Position numbers and translations under genes: made by a program
Shown: positions 50,074-61,011 of the stretch, piece after piece
Layout of the letters: every line of letters starts with the position of its first letter
Numbering within the stretch: position 1 is the stretch's first letter
Assembly (NCBI GenBank): GCA_025667525.1
Contig: CM046881.1
Location: 31,914,665-31,978,664, forward strand
DNA length: 64,000 nt
Source: Glebionis coronaria
Lineage: Eukaryota > Streptophyta > Magnoliopsida > Asterales > Asteraceae
Reading direction: 5' to 3'
The notes under the pieces: model-generated
What the model was told of the DNA's origin: nothing
Database searches by the model: none
The model's input: the letters and a program-made list of their open reading frames with translations, nothing else

Positions 50074-50410
50074 TCAGACTGCTGATGCATCCTCTTTTGC
50101 TGCATTCTCAGATTTCAAAATGCTTTTGACTAGCCTGTAAGTTAAGCATTGATCCAAACTATTTTTGGTTGTATCTGGAGACAAAATTTTAAAAGATCCA
50201 TCATTAAGTATACTAACTATCTGAAAACACATGTATCTGATATTTAATAAATAAAAGAAAGATGAACAACAAAGAAAACTACCATGACGAGAGCAATTAT
50301 ATTGTATAGATTTCCAGGTTGACAGTAAATCATCAAAGCATCTGAGATTGTTGGACACCTACTCTACGCAAAGTCTTCCATCACTGTCTATCATTTTTCC
50401 ACCAGTCACC
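50074..50410 (-). pseudogene. Exon-like fragments inside the CACTA element (possible captured gene)
   Basis: On the minus strand, VTGGKMIDSDGRLCVE (about 50410-50364) has an acceptor-like AG before it. It is followed by FDDLLSTWKSIQ, then a donor 'ATG|GTAGTT' and acceptor 'TTTTCAG|ATAG', leading to IVSILNDGSFKILSPD and the end KEDASAV before a stop. The composition and splice-like boundaries suggest a piece of a host gene. I do not recognise the protein. Further exon-like frames lie at 50936-51220. Confidence 0.3.
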
Positions 50411-52902
50411 TGCAATGTAAATTATTATTAATCCTATATGTTAAAACTAAGAAAAAGGCATATTTGTTGTCAAAGAATTTTAGGAATGAATATAGACCTA
50501 GAATGACTGGAAAAGTCAGGATCTGGTCTAAGAAATGGGTAAGTAGCTAAAAATGTACAGTAGCTCGAGACCTATTGTTATGTAGATACCACCATAATGT
50601 TCTTTCCTCATTCGAGAGAATAATCTTTTGGCTAAAACGAGAACCAGACTGAAGTGGACATTGGGTGATAAATCATGGATATCTTGGTTGTTTCACATAA
50701 TGCCTGTAACATTCTCATGAAACATATCGTGTTAGTCGACATTGAAATTTAAAAAGGCTACTTAACCAATTAATTTCGAACAAAAATGAGTAAATTATAT
50801 ACCAATAAATTATGCTATTTTTTGTGACTTGGTTGATAACATCAGCAATGACGTTCCTCTGAAAGCAGAAATAGTAGGACCATGGTATCATCCATTAACT
50901 GCCAAAATGTTTTGCTACTGCATAGTCTTGTGTAGTTACTTTCTTAAACTAGCAGTAAAACGATAACCAACGCTAATAAGTCGATCCAATAGTTCAGCCC
51001 AAAATAAAGGAAAACGAATGCCACAAAGCTTATCACATATGTATGTTAAGCCAATGTTGCTTCTGCCTGTATGACACAAAGAGCTGCTAACAGCGCTAGA
51101 AAAATGATTGGCTGTCTTAAATCGATAAAAAATTATAAGCTGATAATATAATATATGTTTAATTTTGTTGCTTGGTACGAATATGAAAATAACTTTACGC
51201 GGAATCATGATTGAATGCAATTACTAACGTACGAAAAAAATTCGAACTCAGTATATTAACCCTTGGGCAACAGAAAATAAACAACATGAAATGAAGAAAA
51301 TCAATACTACAACACCAACAACTTGATAGTGAATTGACACTGTATTTATCAGCAAATAAACATAAAAACTTCAGCATGTTGATTCAAGACACCAACAAGT
51401 GACTCTCCAAAACATTAGTAAAACAATTTATGAATTAGCCATCTCGTTATACTTACAAAGGTAGTAACATCTCTGCATCATCACATAAGCTCCATAAAGA
51501 AATAAAAAATACAATATGTAGATGTGTAAGGAGATTTGCAAAAATAAAGACAAACATTTCACTTGGATATCAATTAATGAATCAAATAACGGAAGTAAAC
51601 AAACTAAAAGTAAGAACAATGATAAGATTGGACTTTGGAGTAAACAAACTAATAATGTCTAATATGACAAAATGTATGTGACATATTTTAGTGCATAAAC
51701 CTAATATTAAGAGCAACTGTTGGTCATACGTTAGTTTTCACACTCATGGCAAAAACATCAAAGCATAATCTCTTTGGTCCTTATATACGTTAGTTTTCAT
51801 GCTATTTTATGAGTATCATTTTACCAAAAAAGGCCCACAAAAAGAATAGCACCAATAATCAACGTACATGAATATGTTAAAACCAAAAATAAGGATACCA
51901 TTATTGCTTTAATGTAAATTAATAATAACATTTAATTTTGAAAAGAGTACTCACGCTTGAACGAAGAAGTTCTATAACCATATGTAATTTAATAAATTAA
52001 TGGCTTGCTTGATTAAGCCACGTAGTAGAAACTCATTACGGATATGATCATCCATTGCTCATTTAATTATGGATCGACCTACTATTTGTAGATGATGAGA
52101 TCTCAGTTTGATGAGACTGACTAGAATATTTTGTTCCAAAGAGGGACTTGAATCTTAATATTTTCCACTTGGTTCTTTCTAGCATTGGGTGCAAACCAAG
52201 TATGTGTTCTGGAATCAAATCATGTCAGGTCAATATACAAACATCAATTAGAACAAGAAATATAATTTCAATAAGTAGCATAGAATTTGCTTCGTATGGC
52301 TAAAGGTTGGCCTTCTCTCATACTCATTTTTTGGTCTAGTGGGACTGATAAAATAGAAAACAGAAATTAGAACGGCAACTTAAACATCAATAGAACATGT
52401 GTATACTAAAAGACAACCCTCGTCAATTAACAGAACATGAGTGTGCATATTGAAAATTCATAATGAAGAACATATAACAAATCATTAAAAACTAACACAA
52501 CTACATGATAACAATGTATGATATGAATAATACAATTACTAATTAAACTAACATAAACAATGTATTACCTTTGATTTTGAAGACAACCCAAATCCCTAGA
52601 TTCAGTTTTGAGAATCCAGTTATACAACCCCAAATCGTGTCTGACCTTTAAATATAATTAATAAAACCTAAACATAATCGTGTGGGAAGAACGTGGAGCC
52701 TTCAATTTCTCACTTCTTAGCGCCAAAAATTGCCGCCGAATCAATTATCAGATCCAATTTTTTACATTACTTAGCGGGTTTATTTTCCCCCAAATATGGT
52801 GAGTTAGAGAATGTTACAAGTTACAAAACAAGTCCTCCAAATTGACTCCTTAATGCACTTTAATGTATTTTTTAAACCAAGCTTGAATATATGTCGAAAT
52901 AA
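50411..52902. other. CACTA interior, no firm gene
   Basis: AT-rich, with weak minus-strand exon-like frames (e.g. CDKLCGIRFPLFWAELLDRL near 51020). A GC-richer patch at about 52690-52800 might be a 5' region of a captured minus-strand gene. Nothing here is identifiable. Confidence 0.3.
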
Positions 52903-53413
52903 CAATGTTTTAAAACCCGGTTTTTTAGTTGACTCGGTCTAGTGACCGGTTCACGGATCAATCGTTTCAACCGGTTGAACCGTCGGATCAACCCGGTTCC
53001 TTATATATGTATATTTTTTATATTTTTAATGTGTAGTATTTATTTTTTACTCACTAGCCTTAATTTTTAGTTGTATTTATAATATTATTGTAAACATGTG
53101 TAAAAATAATTAATTTATACTTACAATTAGTAATAAATTATAAGTTTGATTCTATTTTAACTAACACTATTAATCATTACTTCAATATATATCTTTAAAA
53201 CTTGAAAATATTTATATAAAAAAAGTTTTTGAAATAGTTTTTTATAAAAAATCGTGACCCGACCGGGTTAGTCAAACCGGGTCAACCCGGGTCAACGAAA
53301 AACCGGCGGTTCAATCCGGTTCTCAAACAAGCAAAAACCTGTTCACATCCGGCCCGGTCTCCGAGCCGGTTCACGGTTCAACCAGCCGGGTCAACCCGGT
53401 TTTTAAAACATTG
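52903..53413. mobile_element. hAT-like MITE, CAATGTTTTAAAA family, copy 2
   Basis: Starts CAATGTTTTAAAACCCGG and ends CCGGTTTTTAAAACATTG (511 bp). Flanks are cgaaataa / cgaaatag, 7 of 8 matching. The interior has several 'gggtcaacccggg' motifs near both ends. Nested in the CACTA element. Confidence 0.85.
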
Positions 53414-54129
53414 CGAAATAGTCAACGGTGTAAACGAGCTATTCTCGAACTTGGTTAAACACAAGCTTGGCAGGATTCGTTAAAATTTATCGAGAAAGTT
53501 AAAAAAAATCTTATCCTTCTCACATATATTTGTCTTCTTATTTTATCTTCACCCGTGTAGGACCGATCTTTAAATATGACTAGAACGGTACTCGTGCAAT
53601 ACGCGGCGAGTATTTAATAACAAATTTTGAGACTAGTCTCTTACTCATTGTAATGTTCTAAAAAATCGATTTAAAAAACCCACTAAAATTGAAAAAGACT
53701 AAAAGTGAATAAAAATATATCAAAATGGATTTCGAATTAAAAAGCACAAAATTTTAAAAAATATAGTGAAATTAGATTATAAAATAATAAATAAATAAAT
53801 AAACTTTTTAATTTAAAAGAAAAAATGTTGTTATAAAAGTTTTTTACAAAAGTTTGTTACAAAAAATTATTAGAAAATGTTATAGTATATAATGTTGATG
53901 AAGATATCAACAATTTGTTTTATTTAGTAGGTAAAAAAGTCTGAATTTTCAGTCCTCCTATTTTAAAAAGGTCCCAAATGCTTTATATATCTTTAAATAT
54001 GATAAGAAATATATTGTTTTTTTGGTGGTGGCTAACGGTAGAGGTTACATGGTCACAAAAACCATAAATATAATTTGATCTTTTTTTTTGTAAATACAAA
54101 TATCGTATTCAGACGATATTTATGTTTTA
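53414..54129. other. CACTA interior, AT-rich, no gene
   Basis: About 700 bp with no supported feature. Confidence 0.3.
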
Positions 54130-55532
54130 ATCACTCTATGGAAACTAGAAGGGGTTGAATTATTTCTTAAATTTACTTGATTAAAGGTCGGTTTTCAAAA
54201 ATTCTTTTTAAAAAACTTAGACTTGAGTGATTATGTGAAATCTTCTTATGCACAATATGAGCAATAGATAATGGATATAATCTAACTAATCACAAATATA
54301 TGCAATAAACAATAATGAATGGAAAGAGATAAGGAAAGGAAATATCAAACCAAACACCAATGATAAATAGTGGTTCGGCAACGAAGCTCGCTCCTCGTTC
54401 CTACTCTACTCCTCGAGTATTCCTTACCCGAGAGTTCACTAATCAACAAACTCTTTAAGGTGGAGAAACCGTACACGTCGCTTAACCAATTTAGGACTCT
54501 AAGCTAAAATTCGAGCCCTAATCTTAGTTAGGACCAATCTACACCAATATACTTTAAGGCCTAAAGTATTAGCCACAATACATGCACAACTTCCAAATTT
54601 ACACAACAATTTAGATCTTCACAACAACACAAGAATAAAATAAAGTTTTGATCTTCAATGGATCTTGAGGTAGACACAACACTTTCAAGGATGAAAGTGT
54701 TCTTCTCTTTTCAGTAGAGAAGATGAGAGGGGAGGAGAAAAAATGACCTTTAAACAAGTAGTAATCAACCAAATAATCAAGGATTTGAGTGATTTAAGAA
54801 GGTGGATTGAATCTGAAAAGTTGTGTGCAAAAGAAGTGAAATGAAAATCTAGAAATGGTCCATTATTTATAAGACAATGTTCCAACGATCGTCTCTGGGC
54901 GCGGTTCAATAAATGGCCTGCGGTTCCATATCACTAAGGAACCACACACCTATTAAAGGAACCACGGTAGTAGACTGCTCCCTTTTTATCTTTTAGTGGT
55001 GCAGTCCCATTTGGTGGAGTTTTGTCCTCAAAGGATATTCCTAGACCATATGGAATATGCCATATTCAAAAGTTCCGAATTTCTAATTTAATAAAACATT
55101 TTCTTAAAAATAAAGTTTATTAAAAACTTTTGTCACTTAAAAATAAAAGTGAGTTTTAAGAAAAACTAAATCCTTGATTACTTAGTTAGGTTGAGAACTT
55201 GTTTATTCATACCTTAAGTGATAATGGATGAAATGAAAAATACTTGAACTCAAGAATTCGATTTTCGTTGTTTTCGTAAATGCTTGTTTTTGTATATTGT
55301 CGTAATCAAAACAAAGCGAGACCAAAAATTGCAAATAACGTTTTTAGGCATCATTGCATTAACACACTCTTAACGTTTTGTTAATGACAAAACATCAAAC
55401 ATATTTTTATGTTTGTATTACAATCAACATATAAGTCTTTTAATTCATGAAACAATGTTCTAAACTTTTATAAAAAAAATGTATACACTTTATATTCTTT
55501 TAAGTGTAAAAATAATATAGACATAAAGTATA

Positions 55533-55551
55533 CCTCTCTCTCTCTCTCTCC
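55533..55551 (+). repeat. (CT)n microsatellite
   Basis: An uninterrupted CT run of about nine units. Confidence 0.9.
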
Positions 55552-56068
55552 ATCTGAGATATGAAAGTCAATCATGGGTAAATTCAATTATTGTGTGTGA
55601 TCTTGGACAAACATTTATGAGGCAACAAAAGTGAGACCCAGGCGGACCCTTGGGTAAGGGGTCGATGGGTTCCGTGGGTGTGTGGCACTTTGCCTATAAA
55701 TATCATGTTTTGTCCAAGCTTAGACTTCACCCCTCTTATAACCTTTCTCTCTAATCTCTTTGCATATATCTAACTCTTTAACCTCATTCTTGTCTTACCT
55801 CTTGTTTCTTGTGATTTAGATCTTTGTACATTTGAAGATCGATTACGAGAATTCTATACTCTAAGCTTTGATCCTTCAAGGCTTCACTTTGTGTGAATGT
55901 GCTAAGTGTTACCTACACAATAACCTTTTTTGTACACATTCTTATGCCTACTTGAGTAATAGTGTGGTTGGTATTGTAAATCACAAGTATATAGTGTAAA
56001 GGGTGTTGTTGTAACCTTGTAAGAACACGACATCTTAGTTAGGTATCGGTAAAGATTGTAAGCTTAAG

Positions 56069-56804
56069 CAATGTTTTAAAACCCGGTTCAACCCGGCCGG
56101 TTGAACCGGTTGAACCGGGAACCAGTTGATAGACCGGTCCGGAGGTAAGCGGTTTTCTGGCTGTTTTTGAATCGGTTTAAACCGGCGGGTTTATTTTGAC
56201 CCGGGTTGAACCGGTCTTAAAACTCGTCCGGGTCAAAGATTTTATTTTATTTTCGTTCTATGGTGATGGAAACCAACACTTTTCTTTTCTCAAAAACTAA
56301 AGTCAACCATTCATTTCCCCAAATCCCAACCACAACCTTTCGTTTCTTACACCCAGAAAGACACAAACCAAATCCGTATGAGCTACGTCTTTCATAATTT
56401 ATCTTTATACATATTATCATTTTGATGAATGCTTTTCAGTAGCAAGTAGCAAGGTTCACCAAGATATTTATAATTTTATATAGTATTATTGTTGGGTTGA
56501 GAGATGTATTCACACATTTTTTGTATAGTAGAAAATGAAAGTGTCGATGCTGCTTATTGAGGTTGAGAGATGTGGCTTTGAGGTTTGACACATTTCTTTT
56601 TATTCAATGGTATGTGTTTGGACGTTTGGTATTTAATCGTGTTAGATGTAATAGATTACTTGTTCAATAGCAATATACTGTAATAGCTATTTTTGTTCTT
56701 TTTTATGGAACCGGTTTAACTCAACGGTTGAACCGGTTGAACCAGTGACCCGGTGAACCGGTTACTTGACCGAGTCAATTAAAAAACCGGGTTTTAAAAC
56801 ATTG
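56069..56804. mobile_element. hAT-like MITE, CAATGTTTTAAAA family, copy 3
   Basis: Starts CAATGTTTTAAAACCCGG and ends CCGGGTTTTAAAACATTG (736 bp). It is flanked by the perfect 8-bp repeat agcttaag (56061-56068 and 56805-56812), the target length of hAT transposons. It is larger than the other copies, with about 450 bp of unrelated interior (56240-56690). No transposase frame. Confidence 0.92.
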
Positions 56805-57581
56805 AGCTTAAGTGTGATGGTTTCTCCACCGGTGTAAAGGAGATTCGTGTACCAGTGAAGTAGAAATCTTGAGTGGATACTCAAGGAGTTGAAGAAGGGG
56901 CAAGATACGTGAGATCTTGCTAGGCCGAACCACTATAAATAATTATGCATTATGGTTTGTTTCATGCTTGTCACTTCTCTATTATTTTGTCAATCACGCT
57001 TGATCTATATCCATAATAATCACGAAAAAGTTTCAAAGTAATAAAAACCAATCGGTAAAAATTATTCAACCTCCTTCTAGTTTTCTACATTGTATATCAT
57101 AATTCATCAAGTACAAAAATTAATTTGTTCGAATCATAATATAATTGTCTATGCTAGATAAGACCATAAAACAAGTCATATGAAAAACATTGTGGTTTAG
57201 GACATTTGTATCAAGTCTTTTATTACTTTTAATCATAATAGGACCCCTAAAGAATAAGGGTTCTTTAAGATCTAATATAATACGACCCACATATTAAGTG
57301 TCTTGTAAGGTCCGTAATAATAAAACCATGATAAATAAGCGTCCTATAATGTTTAATATAATAAGACCTCTATATCAAATGTCCTATTATATTTCATTAT
57401 AATAAGACCCTGCGAAAAATATGTCTTATAAAATAGTCTATTGGGATTTACATATTAAGTGTCCTATTAAAAGCAATTTAATGTGACTTAAAATTTAATT
57501 GGTCCTATAAAATGTTTGTTAGGACCCTGTTAAAAAAATGGTCCTACAGAAAGGTCCTAAAAGACTCTTTTTCTTGTAGTG

Positions 57582-57811
57582 ATTGTTATTATAAGTTAGC
57601 AAACTAACACGAGCTCATGTGGCCCAATTATTCACTTAGACTCCCTTATTCCTAGGTGTATCTCTTATATTTTATTGTTGTCTTGAATGATCACGAGGAT
57701 GCATTGTTTGACTTGTTTCGATAGTTATTTAGGCTGAAAACAAAGTGGGACGATTTAATCAATAGTTAGCTAAAGGACAAAATCTTTGGATACTAAACTT
57801 ATGTAAGATAT
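57582..57811. other. Sequence between the CACTA and long-TIR elements
   Basis: Resumes after the CACTA right end and presumably continues the Athila-like internal region from 49195. It has no coding sequence. Confidence 0.3.
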
Positions 57812-60572
57812 GGGGGGACTCATCCCCACCCTCCATCTCCCTATCATCTAATGGCTGAGATTAAATCCCCATTTTACACTGTAGGGGTATTTTTGTCATT
57901 TCGCACGACCACTATATAAGCCATTTTTCTTTTTTTCTTTCTCATAAAAAACACATACGGTCTCTCTCTACCCCCGATCTAATTTCTCTCTTTACAAACT
58001 CTCTAACATCACCGATCCGACATGACTAATCCATTACCAATATGGATCGATGATTATGAACCCATCACGGATTCATCACGAACCTATCAACATAAATCAA
58101 TCACGAATTCATCATGAATCTATCCATAATTAGGTTAGAATCTTTTCTTATTTTACTTATTATCATCATTCGAATATATAAGCATTCAATTAGCTTGTAC
58201 TGAATGAATTATCTGATATAGATTTGAATAAGTTAATTATAAGCTAGCTTATTATGTTATTTATGTGAATAAGCTGATTTGTTTAAATAAGCTTATGAAT
58301 AAGATTTTGAATTAGATGAGAGTTATGAATAAGGTTGTTAATTAGATGATTTGAATTTATTTAGTTAGATTATAAGCTAGCTTATTTCAGTGAATTATCA
58401 GATTTCTTGAATAAGAGAGTTATGAATAAGCTTATAACCATGTCAATAAGCTGTATTATTAGGTTTTATAATGTTGCTGATGTAAGATGAATTAACCTTG
58501 GTTATCATATATGATACCTTATCTTATCATATATGATAGATATATGATATAGGATATATGAATGGTATATCATATATGATATATCTAACAAACCAGAAGA
58601 AAAAACAAGAGTTGTATGACTAATTTTCACAAATCTTTTTAAACTCTTCAAACCTATATTCTATCATATATGATATTATACATGACTTTTTCACTTTTAA
58701 TGTATTGTATATAGCTTGACCGTAAAACTCTTTTCTTGTCTTGTATAAATGCAGAATGTGCGAACACAACAACGAGAAGAGAGAGATACTAGAATGTGCG
58801 AACACGTGCACAAGTATGTTAATGTATCAACATTAATTCGGGGTGACCCTAGAGGAAGTTATTCAAGAAAAAAGTAGATTTCGTTGAAATTGAAGAATGG
58901 TTGATTAAAGAAGAAGAATAATAGTTTCAATAATAAGAATATATTTTGTGTTAATCATGAATTTAATAGATCCTTTTGTTTTTTTATCTTTTGATCATAA
59001 CTAAGTGTTTATCATATGTAAATACATTATGTTTGAGTTATCATATATGTTACTTTCAAAGTACTCTTTTTATTTACTGAACAAGTGTTTAATCAAGAAT
59101 CCAACATACTCTTTGTTTTAATCATGAATTCACCACAGCCATTGTTTAATCTATAAAAAATTTTCGAGTATCATCTATGATAATGCATTATCATATATGA
59201 TAATGCAGTATCATATATGACATAAATTAGGAGTTACACGAATTATCATATATGATATTTCATTATCATATATGATACTAATAAAAATGTAAAAAAACTA
59301 TGCTTCAATTGATAAAAACATCAACAAAATAGGCACATTATCCGAAAGTTACATCCGCAAATATTTCGCCATTTTCATATTCAACAAAAAAGTCAATGAT
59401 TTAGTAGCATTACAAAGTTAAAGCATTACAATATCATACACAAATTACTAAAATATAAACAAATCAAATGACTAAAACAATGGATCTTGATTCCATGCAT
59501 CAACACTTTGGTTGTAAACTTGACACTCGTCTTTTATCGTCTCATACACATGCCGTTGTTTATTCTTTCAGCCAGGAATTCCATGTTCCACTTCTTGACA
59601 TTATCTTTTTGTAACTCGCTTTTTGGTTTGATGATTGTTTCTTTTTATGTTCAATTCTTTGGCCTTCAGATGATTTGACTTCTTCAAAGTGCATCGAAAA
59701 CAATATTCATTACACAAATAATAAAATTTGGTTTTAGTTTCAACCAGATTATCAAATAAGATATATTACATAAGCTAAATTTTAACCAAATTATCAAATA
59801 TTATTATATTATCATATATGATACCTTCATATATCATATATGATAAATTTTATCATATATGATGTATTGAGGTATCATACATGATACATCTGTTCAATAC
59901 AACAGGAGATCATTGAGTTGTTTGTATTTTGTTTTCAAGCACATTATCATATTATCATATATGATACTTTCATATATCATATATGATGTACTAAAGTAGC
60001 ATATTTGATACATCTGTTCAATATAGCCTACAACTTCATTACAACTCTCCTAATAAGCTTGTTCACATACCTCATCTTATGCTTATCATACAACCTCAAG
60101 AAAATCAATTTACAAGCTTATACACATAACTATATTCTAATATTCATACAATTCTTTTAATAAGCTTATTCACATTAAGCTTAATTATAACACATCAAAT
60201 AAGTTTAATTATAACACATCAAATAAGCTAAAAAAAAAGCTTATTTACATCAAATAAGCTAAAAAATATATAGATATTGATGATATTACCTAATTTTAAT
60301 GAATTGTAGATGAAGATGATTTAATTACAAAATAGATGATGAGATAATAGATCGAAGATGGATCAATTCGTGTTTTGGATCAAGGATTTGATCAAGTATG
60401 TGATTGTGTGTGTGTTTTAGAGAGAAAAAGAAAAAAGACGTAAGATAGATCATCTAATGTGGGAGGTGGTGTTAGGTGGGAGGGGTAAAATGACCAAAAT
60501 ATCCCTCCTCTTTTTCTTTTTTTTTATTCTGAGCTGTTGGATAAATGTGATGGACAACTTAGATCAGTCCCC
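57812..60572. mobile_element. Long-TIR (MULE/foldback-like) element with palindrome arrays
   Basis: The left arm begins GGGGACTCATCCCCACC (57814) and the right arm ends with the approximate inverse (…GATCAGTCCCC, 60572). The arms can be followed inwards for about 300 bp: both carry a '[ag]ggg[ag]tattttggtcatt'-like segment, a CT-rich block, and 'aattaggt' at about 58130 (inverted at about 60291). The interior is very AT-rich, with twelve exact ATCATATATGAT palindromes and many 'aataagctt' motifs. No transposase was seen, and no target duplication was recognised. Confidence 0.55.
58504..59987. repeat. ATCATATATGAT palindrome clusters (12 exact copies)
   Basis: Exact copies start at 58504, 58526, 58569, 58663, 59190, 59245, 59265, 59811, 59833, 59852, 59954 and 59976, with more one-mismatch versions between. 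They form three clusters (58504-58674, 59190-59276, 59811-59987) inside the long-TIR element. The motif is a perfect 12-base palindrome. Confidence 0.95.
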
Positions 60573-61011
60573 TTGTATCCAAAAGATACAAGGGATGCAA
60601 AATAACCGGACTCCTTATGTAAATCCAAAAGATGCTCGTAAAAGCTCATTGCATATTCTGTTTTTCCCTTGCTACTTAATGAAATTAAAAACGTTAAAAG
60701 AAGAGGTCATATTTTCTATTTGTTAAAACCCGTAGTGTTTACAAATCGAAACTTGGTATGTATAAATCACCTTCTTAAAAAAACTATAAATGTGTCATTA
60801 ATTTTTACATTTGCATTTAAAACTTTAAATTCATTTCCTAAAGAATTCTTATTGGATGGTCATATCTACAAGTAATGTGGTTTCTTAATTTGTCCAAAAC
60901 ATGAAAAAGTTATGTACAATGTATACGGTCATTTCCACTCATTCCATTAATAATCTTTTTTCATTTCATTCCAGCACTGGTAACTACAGCAGCTTCTCTC
61001 CGTTCTTCAAA
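60573..61011. other. F-box gene upstream region
   Basis: About 440 bp between the long-TIR element and the F-box start codon. An in-frame ATG at 60901 would add 37 residues; these look like translated leader (Ser/Phe-rich, no family similarity), so 61012 is preferred. Confidence 0.45.

Larger units (their letters stand above)
54130..57085. mobile_element. Large inverted-repeat segment inside the CACTA element
   Basis: The left end carries GGAAACTAGAAGGGGTTGAA (about 54139) and the right end its approximate inverse, 'ttcaacctccttctagtttt' (about 57067). Further inside, 'tagtggttcggc' (54368) pairs with 'gccgaaccacta' (about 56923), and 'ggtggagaaacc' (54460) pairs with 'ggtttctccacc' (56819). 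The arms thus pair loosely over some 300 bp. The middle has a plus-strand TATA box (ctataaata, about 55695) and a (TC)n run. It may be two inverted LTR fragments or a foldback element. Confidence 0.45.
49196..57581. mobile_element. CACTA (En/Spm-type) transposon, non-autonomous, 8.4 kb
   Basis: It begins CACTACAAGAAAAAAGAGT and ends with the inverse (ACTCTTTTTCTTGTAGTG). It is flanked by the 3-bp target duplication att (49193-49195, 57582-57584), diagnostic for CACTA. Subterminal zones (49215-49600 and 57240-57560) are full of short 'taggac' / 'gtcctat' repeats in both orientations, the usual transposase-binding arrangement. No transposase domain was recognised in any frame. The interior contains two MITEs, an inverted-repeat segment (54130-57085) and exon-like fragments on the minus strand (50074-51220). 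Confidence 0.92.

Noticed and set aside
58504..59987. ATCATATATGAT clusters as a CRISPR array or satellite
   Set aside because: Spacing is irregular, there is no constant spacer length, and the genome is a plant nuclear one; the clusters lie within a TIR element.
57650..60450. Hidden gene between the CACTA element and the F-box gene
   Set aside because: All frames are short and AT-driven; the inverted arms and palindromes explain the region better as a transposon.
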